64,000 nucleotides of DNA from Cymodocea nodosa. Its lineage: Eukaryota > Streptophyta > Magnoliopsida > Alismatales > Cymodoceaceae. The stretch lies in the NCBI GenBank assembly GCA_036874045.1, contig CM072336.1, positions 9,762,501-9,826,500 of the forward strand, in the 5' to 3' direction. Each line of letters opens with the position of its first letter. Within the stretch, counting starts at the first letter, position 1. A program made the position numbers and the translations under genes. Under the pieces are notes generated by a model. It had not been told where the DNA came from, did no database searches, and worked only from the letters and a program-made list of their open reading frames with translations. Shown here piece by piece: positions 1 through 11,139 of the stretch.

Positions 1-859
1 TATCTTAAATAAACAACTTCAAAAGTCTAATCTAGATTCATACTTCAGCAATTTTAGATAACAGAAAATATATTCGATTCAAAAGATATCTGTATTTCAC
101 AAAACACTTGTATCTTTTCAAAATAGTATATGCATATTTGTACTTTTAAAAGTTAATTTGACAAGCTTGAATCATACAAAAGCTTTCTAGTGTACCCATG
201 TATCGAGCTTTCAGTCAACAATCCCAGATCTGATCAGGATCTTGGGTTGCCAGATTTAAAGAGTCATTTTTCAGGTCAACAATCATTACATACCTATCTA
301 CTCAAGTACAAAAGGCTCGTGATCAAATAAGTCAATAAACTCTCAAAATTTTTCTCTTTTTTCCTCTTTTTGTTCTTTTCAGCATAGTATATGAACGTAT
401 TTCATTAATACAGATGCAATAAAATACAAATCTCGTATATTCCTACTCTTATTATTTACTGAAAATATGAATCCATATCAATAAGCTCATACTTTTTCTG
501 TAATTTAATAAGATCTACACATAAATCATTCTACAAGTTTAATCAATCAAATTAAATGTATCATTGATCATATGTATTTCCTTCAATCCAAAAATCAACA
601 TTTCAGCTATTTCAGGATTTCAGATAATTTACTGAGTTTTAGTTAAACATTCTGATTTCTTTTAAAATCGTGAAATTGTTAAACTTATAAATTTTAGCAA
701 AAATATAAGATACTATATCTAGATTTGTATGAGTAGTAAAATTGGTAGGTATCTTATATAAGATTATAAATATAACATTTCAGTTGTTACAGTTCTTTAA
801 AAAAAAAAATTTTACAGTTTCAATTATCGGATAGTTATAGCAACTTCAACTTTCAAACT
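1..859. other. AT-rich stretch without a recognised gene
   Basis: I see only short chance reading frames and A/T runs. There is no transposon protein motif, RNA gene or splice-framed exon that I can defend. Confidence 0.5.
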
Positions 860-1250
860 TATGTTACACTCATCACAAGGGAAGTCTTACGTTTAAACTT
901 CGAGAGAAAGAAAAAACAGTGCCTACTTTTGATACATTATTGTTTCCAGTAAATTCTTCAAAAATATTTGGGAAGAAAAGTAAGTTTATGGTAAATTCAA
1001 TTATTACTTCAATTACCCAACATTTGTCCTTACTTCAAAACAATTCAGTACATACACTTACCTCGAGACCAGGTCAAAAAAGTAAATGTCTTCCTTCGAT
1101 AATGATAGATATGGAAATAACTTGCATCTTTTCCAATGGATCATATCGCATGCGAGATAATTCGATGCAGATAAATTTTGAAATTATTTTATTATTTTTG
1201 AAAGTTTTACGTACATTCATTCGATCCATCGTTATTTTATCGTAATAAGT
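860..1250 (+). repeat. Dispersed repeat, copy 1 (partner at 50188-50630)
   Basis: About 390 bp align by eye, in the same orientation, with 50188-50630. Shared blocks include CACTCATCACAA, GGAAGTCTT, TTGGGAAGAAAAGTAAGTTTAT and the G/C-containing block GATCATATCGCA. The 108-residue reading frame inside it (919-1245) is not preserved in the other copy and is unlikely to be coding. The partner lies upstream of the small secreted-peptide gene, so this could be a promoter-derived duplicate or an unclassified short transposon. No terminal inverted repeats were found. Confidence 0.6.
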
Positions 1251-1892
1251 AGTAATTTGTGCAGGAAGAAAACGAGGGAAAAATAAATAGTGAGAAAAAA
1301 TTTTCCTTTATTTTCTATATTTGTGTTCATAAAAACGAGAAAAGATAATTCCTTGTTATTTCCTTTCATACTATAAAAAGTATTTTTCATTACTTTCTAC
1401 TTTGTTCGAAGAAAAACAAAGGTTATCAGATTTCAAAATATCCGTACGTACTTAATTGTTCAAGTATAATAGACTTATGAGACTTATTTTCTTTTAATAA
1501 GCATATCATTTGGACTTTGTCTATATATTTTCAAAACATTAAGTATAGACAAAAAATAAAATGATGCTATTGTTAGATATCAATTTTGAATAATATGAAA
1601 TAAGATACAGATTTATAACTTCATATGAAGAATTTCAATTTCACATGAAGAACTCTTCAATCATATTTAATACATCTAACAATTAGATTAAAATTTGAAA
1701 TATTTATCTGACCTTAAATTTTATTTCTTAATTAAGATTTTTAGTACATTTAATATTAAAATTTTAAATAATACTATATAATTATCGAATTATATAAAAT
1801 CATAAAAATAATTAACATCCACAATATCAATAACATCAGAAATCAATTAAAACATTAAAACTCTCATAAAGAAGGATGCACTAAACAACATT
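1251..1892. other. AT-rich spacer, 3' flank of copia element A
   Basis: There is no gene. This lies downstream of the RNase H end of element A (minus strand). The LTR of that element was not identified here. Confidence 0.4.
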
Positions 1893-2964
1893 TTAAATAT
1901 CTAACAATTTGCATACACCTAAGTTTCTTCTTAGATTAGAAAAAGAATTTTCATCTAACAGCTTAGTAAAAAGGTCTGCTAATTGTTCATTTATAGATAT
2001 AAAATTTAATTTAATTTTTCTTTTAAGAACATTATCCCTTAAGAAATGATGTCTAACTTCAATATATTTTGACTTAATGTGTAATACAAGATTTTTAGAA
2101 AGACTGATAGCATAGCTACTATCACACAAAATTTTAGTTTGTTCTAAATGTATTCCAAAATGTTTTAAGGTTTGCCTAATCCATAATTCTTGAGCATAAC
2201 ATAATGAAGCTGCAACATATTCAATTTCAATAGTAGACAAAGCTACATAATTTTGTTTCTTGTTGAACTAAGAAACTAAAGAATTTTCTAACAAGACTAA
2301 ACCCTTAACAAGTTCATGCTTTGCTAATTTACATAATAATTTCATATTAGCATGTTCTAACCTTTTATGCCATAGCCATATATCTTTAGATTTGGCAATT
2401 AAATATGACTTTTTATCTAGAGCACTAGAAGGTAATTTTAGGATAGTTACTGATCCTTTTCTTTTTACTTTAAATTTAACAAAATTAGAATGACTATCAA
2501 CAATAAGACATTTATTATTTTCAAAAATAACTTTAGATCCTTTGTCTTGTAATTAATTTACACTAATAAGATTAAAACCTAAGTCATCAATTTATAGAAT
2601 ATCTAAAATAAATATAGAGTCAGTAACTCTAACCTTGCCAACACCTAGAATTTTACTTTTCTCTAAATTGCCAAATGTGATAGTTCCTTGTTTGCACTCT
2701 TGAATATCTTTAAGCAATTTTTTTCTTCCTATCATATGAATTGAGGCTCTACAGTCCATTACCCATTTTGACTTTATCACCTATAAAAAGAGTAAAATCA
2801 CATTTCTTGGAACCTAGATTTGTTTGAGTCCAGAAACATCAGAAGAACTACATATTGAAATAATACTACTATCCTAAGAAACCTATTTTTGAACAGTTTT
2901 AATCTTTTTCTTCTAAATTAATTTTGGTTCTAGGTTACTAAAATAAGTTTTCCTTTTATAATGA
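1893..2964 (-). pseudogene. Copia element A, 3' part: protease, pre-integrase and RNase H remnants
   Basis: Read on the minus strand, the order is as follows. A protease remnant lies at 2780-2592, with WVMDC in place of the usual W-(L/I)-D-S-G. A GAG-pre-integrase block follows, containing LWHKRLEHANMKLL at about 2370-2320. The RNase H C-terminus comes last, containing STIEIEYVAAS and ADLFTKLLDE, and ends at 1893. The integrase core and the whole reverse transcriptase are missing. The frame passes straight from the pre-integrase block into the RNase H core near 2270-2300, so this is an internal deletion. Several in-frame stops are present. It continues as the gag remnant at 19065-20226. The two halves were separated by the insertion of element B, and reading the junction without B and one target duplication keeps the gag frame open. 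Confidence 0.85.
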
Positions 2965-2969
2965 GTCTT
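2965..2969. repeat. Target-site duplication GTCTT, left side of element B
   Basis: GTCTT directly precedes the TGTAGG end of the left LTR. The same five bases follow the CTAACA end of the right LTR at 19060-19064, as expected of one integration event. Confidence 0.9.
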
Positions 2970-4179
2970 TGTAGGATCGTCTGTATCACAAGAGGGGGGG
3001 TGAATTGTGTCTTTAGTAATTAAACTAGCGGATAAAACAAAAATACAAAACACTCGTAAATGAAATTCTATTCTTTTATTTCAAGACAGAATTTACAATA
3101 TCTTTTCAGCTCAATTCACTTCTTGACAGTTTTAATACAGTAATTTTTGATATACAATTCAAATAAGAAAACAAAGCTCTTTTTCAAAACTAATTTTGAA
3201 TTGTATAAAACCTCATCTTTATGCACATAGCTCTTTTCTTTATCTTTGCTCAACTTCTGTATCTCTTCTTCTCTAGTTGTCGAATTTCCAGACTTGCGTT
3301 TGCAGCTCCTTTTCTAAAATTGCTTGGAATTTCGAACTTCTTCTAATGTTGGAGAACTTTTCAGAATATGAATATTCAAACTTAACTTTTCAGTTAGGGA
3401 TCCAGATTGAATATTCAGACTTGGTTTTTGAGATTGGGATCCCCCGTTGTAATGTAGCTCGTATTCTCTATTAGTAGTCGAACTCTATTGTCTTTCACGT
3501 TCAGCATGTTCATCCATTTGATCCACAATCCATAATCCACGTACTAATTTTCTCTTTAATCCAAATTACTTTCTATTTAAATTTCCACTTTCTTCACTAA
3601 CATTTTGAGTTTCCACGATCTCCACTCATAGATTCACTGAAATTTTATCTTCCTGGAGTCTTGTAGAATATCTTCTAAGTCTTCGATTTAGTCGAACATT
3701 TATCCTTTAACTCCTGTCAAAATTCAAACACTTATCCTTTAACTCTTCGAGTTTTTACACCTGCAAAACACGTGACTAAACAAGGAAACTTATCTGTTAC
3801 TTAGTCCTTTTATAAAACTCGAATAGTTATCTATCCATGCGTATAAAAACTCGAACAGTTATCTAACTATTCGATTTTTCATTACCGAATGCACATGGAA
3901 AACATGTGACAACTTAAAACATTAAAAACACATGTGTAGATAACTTAACTATAGGAGTTTTTAACATAAAGTATTCGACAAAAATGAAACGTTAACTATT
4001 CGAAAGTTTAACTATTGCAAATCTAGCTCTTCGAAAATCTTTAATTTATCCGACATAAAAATGAAACTTTTCGATAATCTGTTAACTATTATACTTAGAG
4101 AAATATACTTAGAGAATATTATGTAGACTTATTTAAATACGTTAATAAAGCATACATCATCAAAATTAAATACCTAACA
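2970..4179 (-). repeat. 3' LTR of element B (1210 bp)
   Basis: It is nearly identical to 17843-19059. In element orientation it starts TGTTAGGTATTTAA and ends GATCCTACA, the TG...CA ends of copia LTRs. Differences from its partner are scattered substitutions and a few small indels (for example a 3 bp CTT block and a duplicated CATAATC block in the partner), which points to a moderately old insertion. Repeated CGAACAGTTATCTAACTATTCG-like inverted motifs and ACACGTG boxes lie in the U3 half. Confidence 0.9.
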
Positions 4180-4180
4180 A

Positions 4181-4282
4181 TCTCCCCCTTTTTGATGATG
4201 TCAAAACCTAATAAGTCACATAATTTATATCTCCCCCTTTTTGGCATTATAAAAAAGTAAACAAGCTATTTTCTCCCCCTTT
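4181..4282 (-). promoter_or_regulatory. Triple polypurine tract of element B
   Basis: On the plus strand TCTCCCCCTT occurs at 4181, 4230 and 4272. On the element strand this is AAGGGGGAGA three times, roughly 45 bp apart, the last one next to the LTR start. A polypurine tract primes plus-strand DNA synthesis. Repetition of the tract is characteristic of Sireviruses. Confidence 0.85.
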
Positions 4283-4639
4283 AGGAAGTTAAGTTTTATA
4301 AATGTAAGGAAGGATATCTTACTAAGTATATATTAATCAAAAACGATAGTGTCAACCATTCATAGGATTTATGGATTAAGCAAAAACTGTTTAATATTAT
4401 AAACTGTGAAAAATAATCACGTAACATTAAAATCATTAAACAGTTTACATAATGGTTTTGGTTACAAATTACAAAAAATAAATCATGTAATACATAATTT
4501 GTATAATCACAAGCCTCTTTGTCTTCGAAAAATATCAATCAGGATATCTGAAATTTTCTTTGCAATATCTGTACTAACTCTGTTTATCTGATCAAGTAAT
4601 GCCTGATTTAAATCATTTTGAGAAACTTGTGATGGTTGC

Positions 4640-7108
4640 TGTAAAAATTCAATATGTATGTCTATGTCTATACCTATATGTATTTCTCTGTGTATACCTT
4701 GTTGTACATCTATATGTATATCTTGTTGTATATCTGTATGTTGCTGTGTTTCTGTAAATTCTGCGGATTGTTGCTGTGTTTGCCGAACCTGTTGTTGTTG
4801 TTGTCTAAGGATAGGTGTATCTGCCGCTTGGTATTTTTGGAGTTCCTTTGCAGAGAAAGATTGTGACTTTAATCTTTTCTGTGGCTAAGGTGTAATATCT
4901 GTTTGACTTGCCACAATTCTCAAAATTGTATCACCATAAAATAATTTACTCTACAAATGTAAGATATGAGAAACAAAAATATCATACTAGTTCACCTGTA
5001 TATGGTTGATTAATGCGTATGTAGCATAAAGACAGCATCTGCCAACTTCTACCCCATGACCAAACCTCTGAAACAATGTAGCATGCAATATTTTTGCAAT
5101 AAAACATGCTTGGCCATTTAAGTCATTTAGTAATGTTAATGGTTTGTTGGCAGTTGGATCTTTGGCTAAACTTGTAATGTCCCATCCCAATCGATAAACC
5201 TGTTTTCTTTTTGATAATTTAACTCTTTCATTTTTCAGACCAAATACCTAATGAAGTAAATCTGGAGTTAAATATATGTCATTTTCTTGTATATTAAAAA
5301 CATATACCTTCTTCCACTATTAAGTTTGAGTAAAAACAATTGAGAAGTTCGGATATAGCAAGATGGCCTAGCTGTTGTAGAAGTAGAGTCAATAAGCCTT
5401 GAAATTCAAATAGTTCACGTATGTGTGCCATCCCTTCAAACTTAACTAGTCTTGAATATAAAATTGTAAAAGTTTTATATGTCTGAAATTTGTCATAACA
5501 GGAATTATTTCTGAACCATAATAGTGTATTTGCATCTAAACTCTGTTCAGGATTAGGTATTTTCTTGTCATGATGTTCTGATCTAGGACTTGTTTCAATA
5601 TTATCAACAGCATCTATATTGTCAGATCTTTCAGAACTGGTGGAATTTCTATCAAAACTAGTATAAATGTCTGAAATATCTGTTATTGTCGTATCAATAA
5701 TCTACTGAATTTCTTCTGTTTGTTCTTCTGGAAACATTTCAGTAGCAATAGTCTCTATAACAATTTGTATATCAGCAACTTGTATATCTATATGTGATCT
5801 ATACAACTGTCTCTGTATGAAAGAATGTTCTATATCTATCTGTGGAATAGAATCATCCTGTATTTCTGAAATTTGTATATGTGAGACATTGGTAGTATCA
5901 TATTCTATTTGTAACTATGTATGTTGTTGATTATATACATTTATCAACAAGTATACGATATATTGTAACAAACATAACCATACATATAAAGTGTAGTATA
6001 AGCAACTGTACCAAAATTCAAAAGTCTCTATTCGAGATACAGTAAGAGGAAGAATATCTGTACATTCCTCTTCAGATGAAATATCTTCAAAATTCATAGA
6101 CTCAGTGTCTATGTCATCAATAATATCATCAAATTTGATATCATCTGTATATATATCATCAAAATTTCCTACATTCTCACTTTCTGTAGGAAAAGAATGT
6201 GTGCTTGCAGCATTGTGTGAAAAACTGTCCATTGTATTAAAAGATACATTATGCACTAATGTGACACAATAACTTAGAGTATATGCTTGTAAGCCAATAT
6301 TTGTCACATCTTCTGGGATTCCTGACAAAAATGTCTATCCAGCTTCTGCAATGGAGCATAGTTTTCCATTTTTCACTGATTCTTCTTTTTGCTGTAATAT
6401 TCCTTGTACACCTACAGTTAGTCCAAAATATTCAATTGTCTTTTTCTTTGTTCGACTATATGTCTGCAATGTTTCAGGTTGTTTAGGAGGTTCTAAAATT
6501 GTCTTAATTTCTCCTATTAAAGACACTTGTTGTCTTGATGGTCTTTCACCATGATGCCTAGGTGGTAATAATGGAATATAGAGTTTTAAGCTCTCCACCT
6601 CTGCCATTTTGAGTTGATAAACTCTTTTTCCTTCACTTCGAAGGCCCATTTTGCTAATGGCAATTTTATGTTCATTAATATACTATTTAAAATCATCTAA
6701 AACAACTGAGGGAAAATAATGTTGAGAATACAAGAATTGTAATTTCCTGTTTGCATTTTTGATCATTTGTCCCTACTTCTTTCCATAATAAGTGATAGAC
6801 TGTACCGATGTCTCTGGTACATGTCCAGAACTTACAATCGCAGGGTTAGGTTGTAAATTTCTTTTCCATAAATGCAATGCGGAAAGTTCTATCTGTTTTA
6901 GTCTAAACTATGTTTCAGCATAATTTTGAATAAATTTCCAACAGAAATTTTTCTCATCTTGAACAGCTTTTCTGATTTCGTGTAGTACTTCGTTTGAAAA
7001 AGTGTACCTGGAGTAAATATCGTTGATTTCATTTTGCATTTTCTGAAGTTCTAGCTCTCTTTTCTGCACTTTGGTCATTCTACCACGTCCTCTTCTACGT
7101 CCTGACAT
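4640..7108 (-). pseudogene. Env-like / third ORF region of element B (decayed)
   Basis: A mostly single-frame region on the minus strand starts at the ATG at 7108 (MSGRRRGRGRMTKVQK, a very basic start). It continues through open blocks at 6649-6335 and 6328-5915 to repeat-like Tyr/Arg/Thr-rich codons near 4800-4650. The N-terminal part has helical, charged segments (ELELQKMQNEINDI). The 6200-6050 part is Asp/Ser-rich, followed by an aromatic hydrophobic stretch near 6020-5930 that could be membrane-spanning. At least six in-frame stops are TAG codons, several flanked by CAG codons, as expected from CAG to TAG decay. Its place between pol and the polypurine tracts matches the env-like gene of Sireviruses. 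Sequence similarity to known env-like proteins was not tested. Confidence 0.6.
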
Positions 7109-8512
7109 TATTGATTAATCTTCGCTTTGCACTGTAGAACTTAATGGAAGGAAAGATTGTGAAGCTAGGGTTTTACCAAGGTAGAAACATGAAAGGTTGT
7201 TAGGAAAACATTCATAACTCTCCGAGTTTATAAATGGACAAACGGATTTAATCATGGAAATCATAAATATAAGATCTGTTACCGATAAATAACTCGAGTG
7301 CTTGCAATAACTATACAAGTTTTACAACCAACAATTGCAGAATACTTAGCGTAACTGTGCATATAAAGAAAATAACTTCAGGCTAAGTGAAAAAGTGAGA
7401 AAACTCGAAGACTTATGATAACTGTTCGAGTTTCTCGAAGGAATAGGTGTGAAAAGTCGAAGATTTAAACATAACTGTTCGAGTTTCGACAGAGACATTA
7501 TAAAGTAGTGAAATTCAACACGTGCACAATTTGAACTTAAGGTGTTCAGAAAGTTTCAGAGACTTATAAACCTAACTATCCGATGCTTAGGTGCATTTCG
7601 GAGAATTACAGATAATCTTTTGAAAGATAACTTAAGTCAATCATCCAAATCACGACACGTGTACTTAAGCAGTTTTATAATAAAGAGATGTTTCGGATTG
7701 TTACAAATCTAACTTTCTGATACTTAGACGCATTTCGGAGAGTTACAGATAACTTACCGAAAATCCACTTAAGTCATGCATTATGGTTTCGACACGTGTA
7801 CTTCATGAAATAATAAATTAGTCTATTGAACGTTTTAAAATACAACTATCCGATACTTGTAATATAACTTGTCGAAACAATAGAAAATTCGGATACTTAA
7901 GAATTAAAATACCTGCAAGTCACCGACAGTTTAGAAATGTACTTAATTAAGGTGTATTTCCTGAAATTATGTAGATTCTTTCATGAAAAACATATAATAG
8001 TTCAAAAGTGATGAATTATTATACGAGAAATTGCTCCCCCTACATAAATGTAGTGTAAAGAATCTATGGCGTACTTAATCTGGGTTGCCAAGTGTTTAGA
8101 ATGAAAAAGTGCATATTATTAACGGTTAAATGATGGTTAATTACATAATATTTAGCCTATCATATAAGAATTAAGACATTATGTTATAATTGCATTGTTA
8201 TATGCTTTAATTGAAGAATCTGCTTAATTTTGGGGAATTAATGTTAATTTAGTACATTTATGAACTGTCGGTAAGTTGTAGGCTGTGAAATTCTTAAGTA
8301 TCCGAATTTTTTGATATTTTGGACAGTTATGTTTAACATACCGAACAAATTCAAACAGTTATGTTTAACATACTGAACAAATTCGTACAGTTATGTTTAA
8401 CATACCAAACAAATTCGGACAGTTATGTTTAACAGACCGAATATGTCGGATAGTTATGTTTATATTGCCGAATAGTTATGTTTTGAAAGAATATTTTATT
8501 ATTTCCAGAAGT

Positions 8513-8932
8513 ACACGTGTCAAAACCATAATGAATGACTTAAGTGAACTTTTGGTGAGTTATCTATAACTATTCGAAATTGTAGCTAGGCATTGGATAA
8601 TTATCCCTGTAACTCTCCGAAATCTCTTTTTATTTATAAAATAGCTGTGGACACGTGTCATGTTCTGGGAAAGTGACTTAAGTGGATTTTCAATGAGTTA
8701 GTTGTAACTATCCGAAATGCATCTGAGCATTGGATAGTTAAACCTGTAACTCTCCAAAATGTTATTTTATAATTAAAACTGCTGTTGACACGTGTCGAGA
8801 TCTGGTAGATTTACTTAAGTTATATATCGGTGAGTTATCTGTAACTATCCGAAATGCATCTGAGCATCGGATAGCTAAGTTTATAAGTATCCGAAATGCA
8901 CCTGAACATCGGATAGTTAAATTTATGCATGT
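8513..8932 (+). repeat. Tandem ~137 bp units with G-box ACACGTGT
   Basis: ACACGTGT occurs at 8513, 8651 and 8788. Each copy is followed by GACTTAAGT-like, GAGTTA...TAACTATCCGAAATGC and ATCGGATAG blocks. The spacing is 138 and 137 bp. Inverted related units lie at about 7560-7830. The G-box (CACGTG core) is a known plant bZIP/bHLH binding site, so an enhancer role in an LTR is an inference. Confidence 0.7.
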
Positions 8933-9090
8933 GTTTTATAGTTATATTTTCTAATATGCCATTATAGCGGTTGTAGAAACAGGACAGTTGGAAGGAAAAA
9001 TCGCGTTTGCACGTATCGCGCAGGAGAAGGAAGCATCGCCGTTGATATGAATGAAGGAAATCCAACCGACCATTCAAGTAGAAGCAGTTA

Positions 9091-9345
9091 CTACTGAAGA
9101 AATATAAAAGAAAAGAAGAAAAAAGAAGAAGAGTGTGATCGATGGAAGGTTAGTGTGTGTAGAGGAGGATCGACGTCGCAATTTTCTGGAGTACCACACC
9201 AACCATCATCATCACTACCATAATCACCAACCATCGGAGGTCTATAAGGATACTTGCCTGATGTTGGGTCGATTCCAAGCCAAACACAGTGCTTGACAAC
9301 TACTGTGAGGAGTGATCGCGTTGCGAGAAGTGAAGCCATTTTCAC
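9091..9345 (-). other. Unrecognised 84-codon reading frame in a GC-richer patch
   Basis: The minus-strand frame begins MKMASLLATRSLL and contains GIDPTSGKYPYRPP and SDDDGWCGTP. It has a hydrophobic start like a weak signal or transit peptide and ends in a low-complexity Ser/Phe tail from a GAAGAA repeat. It sits in locally higher GC between LTR-like repeats. It may be a captured gene fragment or LTR sequence. I recognise no family. Confidence 0.2.
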
Positions 9346-11139
9346 CTAGCGCCGACTCATATTTCAAGAGATCGTAAAGCTTTTAGCCTTGGCTTCGGGT
9401 TGATGCCTGTATGTTGAAGAGGAGATTATCTTGCATTTCTAGACTCGCGATTCTATAGGGAGAGGAGAAAGAATTGTAAGTGGTTTAATTTTCAATGGTG
9501 TAATCGCGTTGCAAGTAGTGTCGGAAGTATTTACTATCAAGTGAGATTACTTTACATTTCACCTGTCGCCCATTTCCATGTTCATATTAAAACAAAAATA
9601 CCAAAAACAATTTATCTATGTTTGTATGTTGTATTTGAGTGTTGTATTGTTTGTGTTGTATCGTGATTAATGTTATCTGTACCAGTTTTGTGATTGTTTT
9701 ATGTTAGTTTTAATTTTACAGTTTACTGAAATTGGTTCGTACAAAAGACTTAAAGATTTTAATGGTTACTGTTTGAATCATCTGAATGTTAGTATTGCTT
9801 AATGATAAATCTAATGTTAACTAGCATTAAAAAGCTTAATTGATGTTATTTACAATCTGTGGAATCGCCTAATGGTTGGCCGAATTCCTTTGTAAATAGC
9901 AATATTATAAAGAAGAGACAGGCTCATGGAGTTAACTTAAGTCCACGAGGATAGTCCATTGAGTTAGCCATAACTCAATGAACTTTGTCCGTTGAGTTAA
10001 CTGTAATTCAACGGAGTGCTTATTGAATATAAATTTGAATTGTTAACAATCAAACAGTTCTTAAATTCGTCAGCAATTCCCTATGGGATCGACTTGTACT
10101 TGCACACTGATACAATAGACACCAAGCCCTAAGTAGAGTTGGCTTAAAAAGGTCAAATAGCTTACTTAAAGAGGATGCTAAGCCTTAAATAGATTTGAGT
10201 CTTTTTTTTTTTTTAATTTGAATGAAATACAGAAATAAGTAGTAGAGTTAACAATTTAGACTTTTTAGCTTTTATCTTATTCAGTTTACAAAAGATAATT
10301 CATAGAGATATACCTATAGAAACTTAAAAGATTTCAATAATGAGTACACAACTTAAGACAAATAAATATCGTACAATATGTGTAAAGAGTAGATAATAAC
10401 AAAAATAACAAGGATTATATGCACAAATTATGTCAGGATTGTTATAACACCTTGAAAGATAAATTAAGCTTGAGTACATTGCCCCCTTCTTTTTTTTATA
10501 TTCATATATATATATTTTATGTATTACTTCCCACAATATCATCTTTTTACGTGATCATAATACCTTGCTTAGGGGAAAGATAATCAGTTACTCAATGACA
10601 AGTGAGAACAGGTAATTTTTTTTTTAAAAAAATATAATCTGAATTACTTGCAAAATGAGTTTTCAGTCAGCACATCCCAAACCAGTTGGTTTAAGTGATT
10701 AGGGTTTAAGATCCCCCAACGGACTTAATTACTCAAGTAATTACAGACAAAAAAAAAACAAGATAGTAAATTAAATTAGAGGCAATCGCAAGACTTAATT
10801 TTTCTAACAGAATGTTAATAACTTTCCTTTAATAAAAAGTACATACTTTCTATGTATTTTCATGTTAAAATCTTTGTAATAGCATATACATAAGTAACAA
10901 AAATATAGTTGGCACTCACATTGAATCAAATTAACTTTTCCTTAAGTAATCTTTTCTGAATTTTTCTTAAATAAATTGACTTCAATAAAAATCAGAATTT
11001 CATAAATTCTTAACTACCAGAAAACTGTAATTCGAAAAAAAAGATATGTTGTTTTGTTTTGTTTTGTTTTTTTTTAATAATAAAGACATTAAATTCTAAA
11101 ACTACCTTATAACAAACCAAAATACAATGAACATGACCA

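Larger units (their letters stand above)
7109..11139. other. Four-kilobase region between pol and env-like ORF of element B: LTR-like repeats
   Basis: There is no convincing gene. It contains an inverted repeat (left arm about 7500-7990, right arm about 8215-8900) rich in CCGAAATGC and ACACGTGT motifs. A possible TATA (AATATAAAAG) lies near 9099. The segment at about 9855-10130 is related, inverted, to 40850-41095. A (GTTTT)n run sits at 11050-11075. The composition and motifs resemble the U3/R parts of copia LTRs, so one or more LTR insertions inside element B are likely. I could not fix their ends. Confidence 0.5.

Noticed and set aside
919..1245. 108-codon plus frame near the window start
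   Set aside because: Not conserved in the second copy of the repeat; composition typical of AT-rich chance frames.
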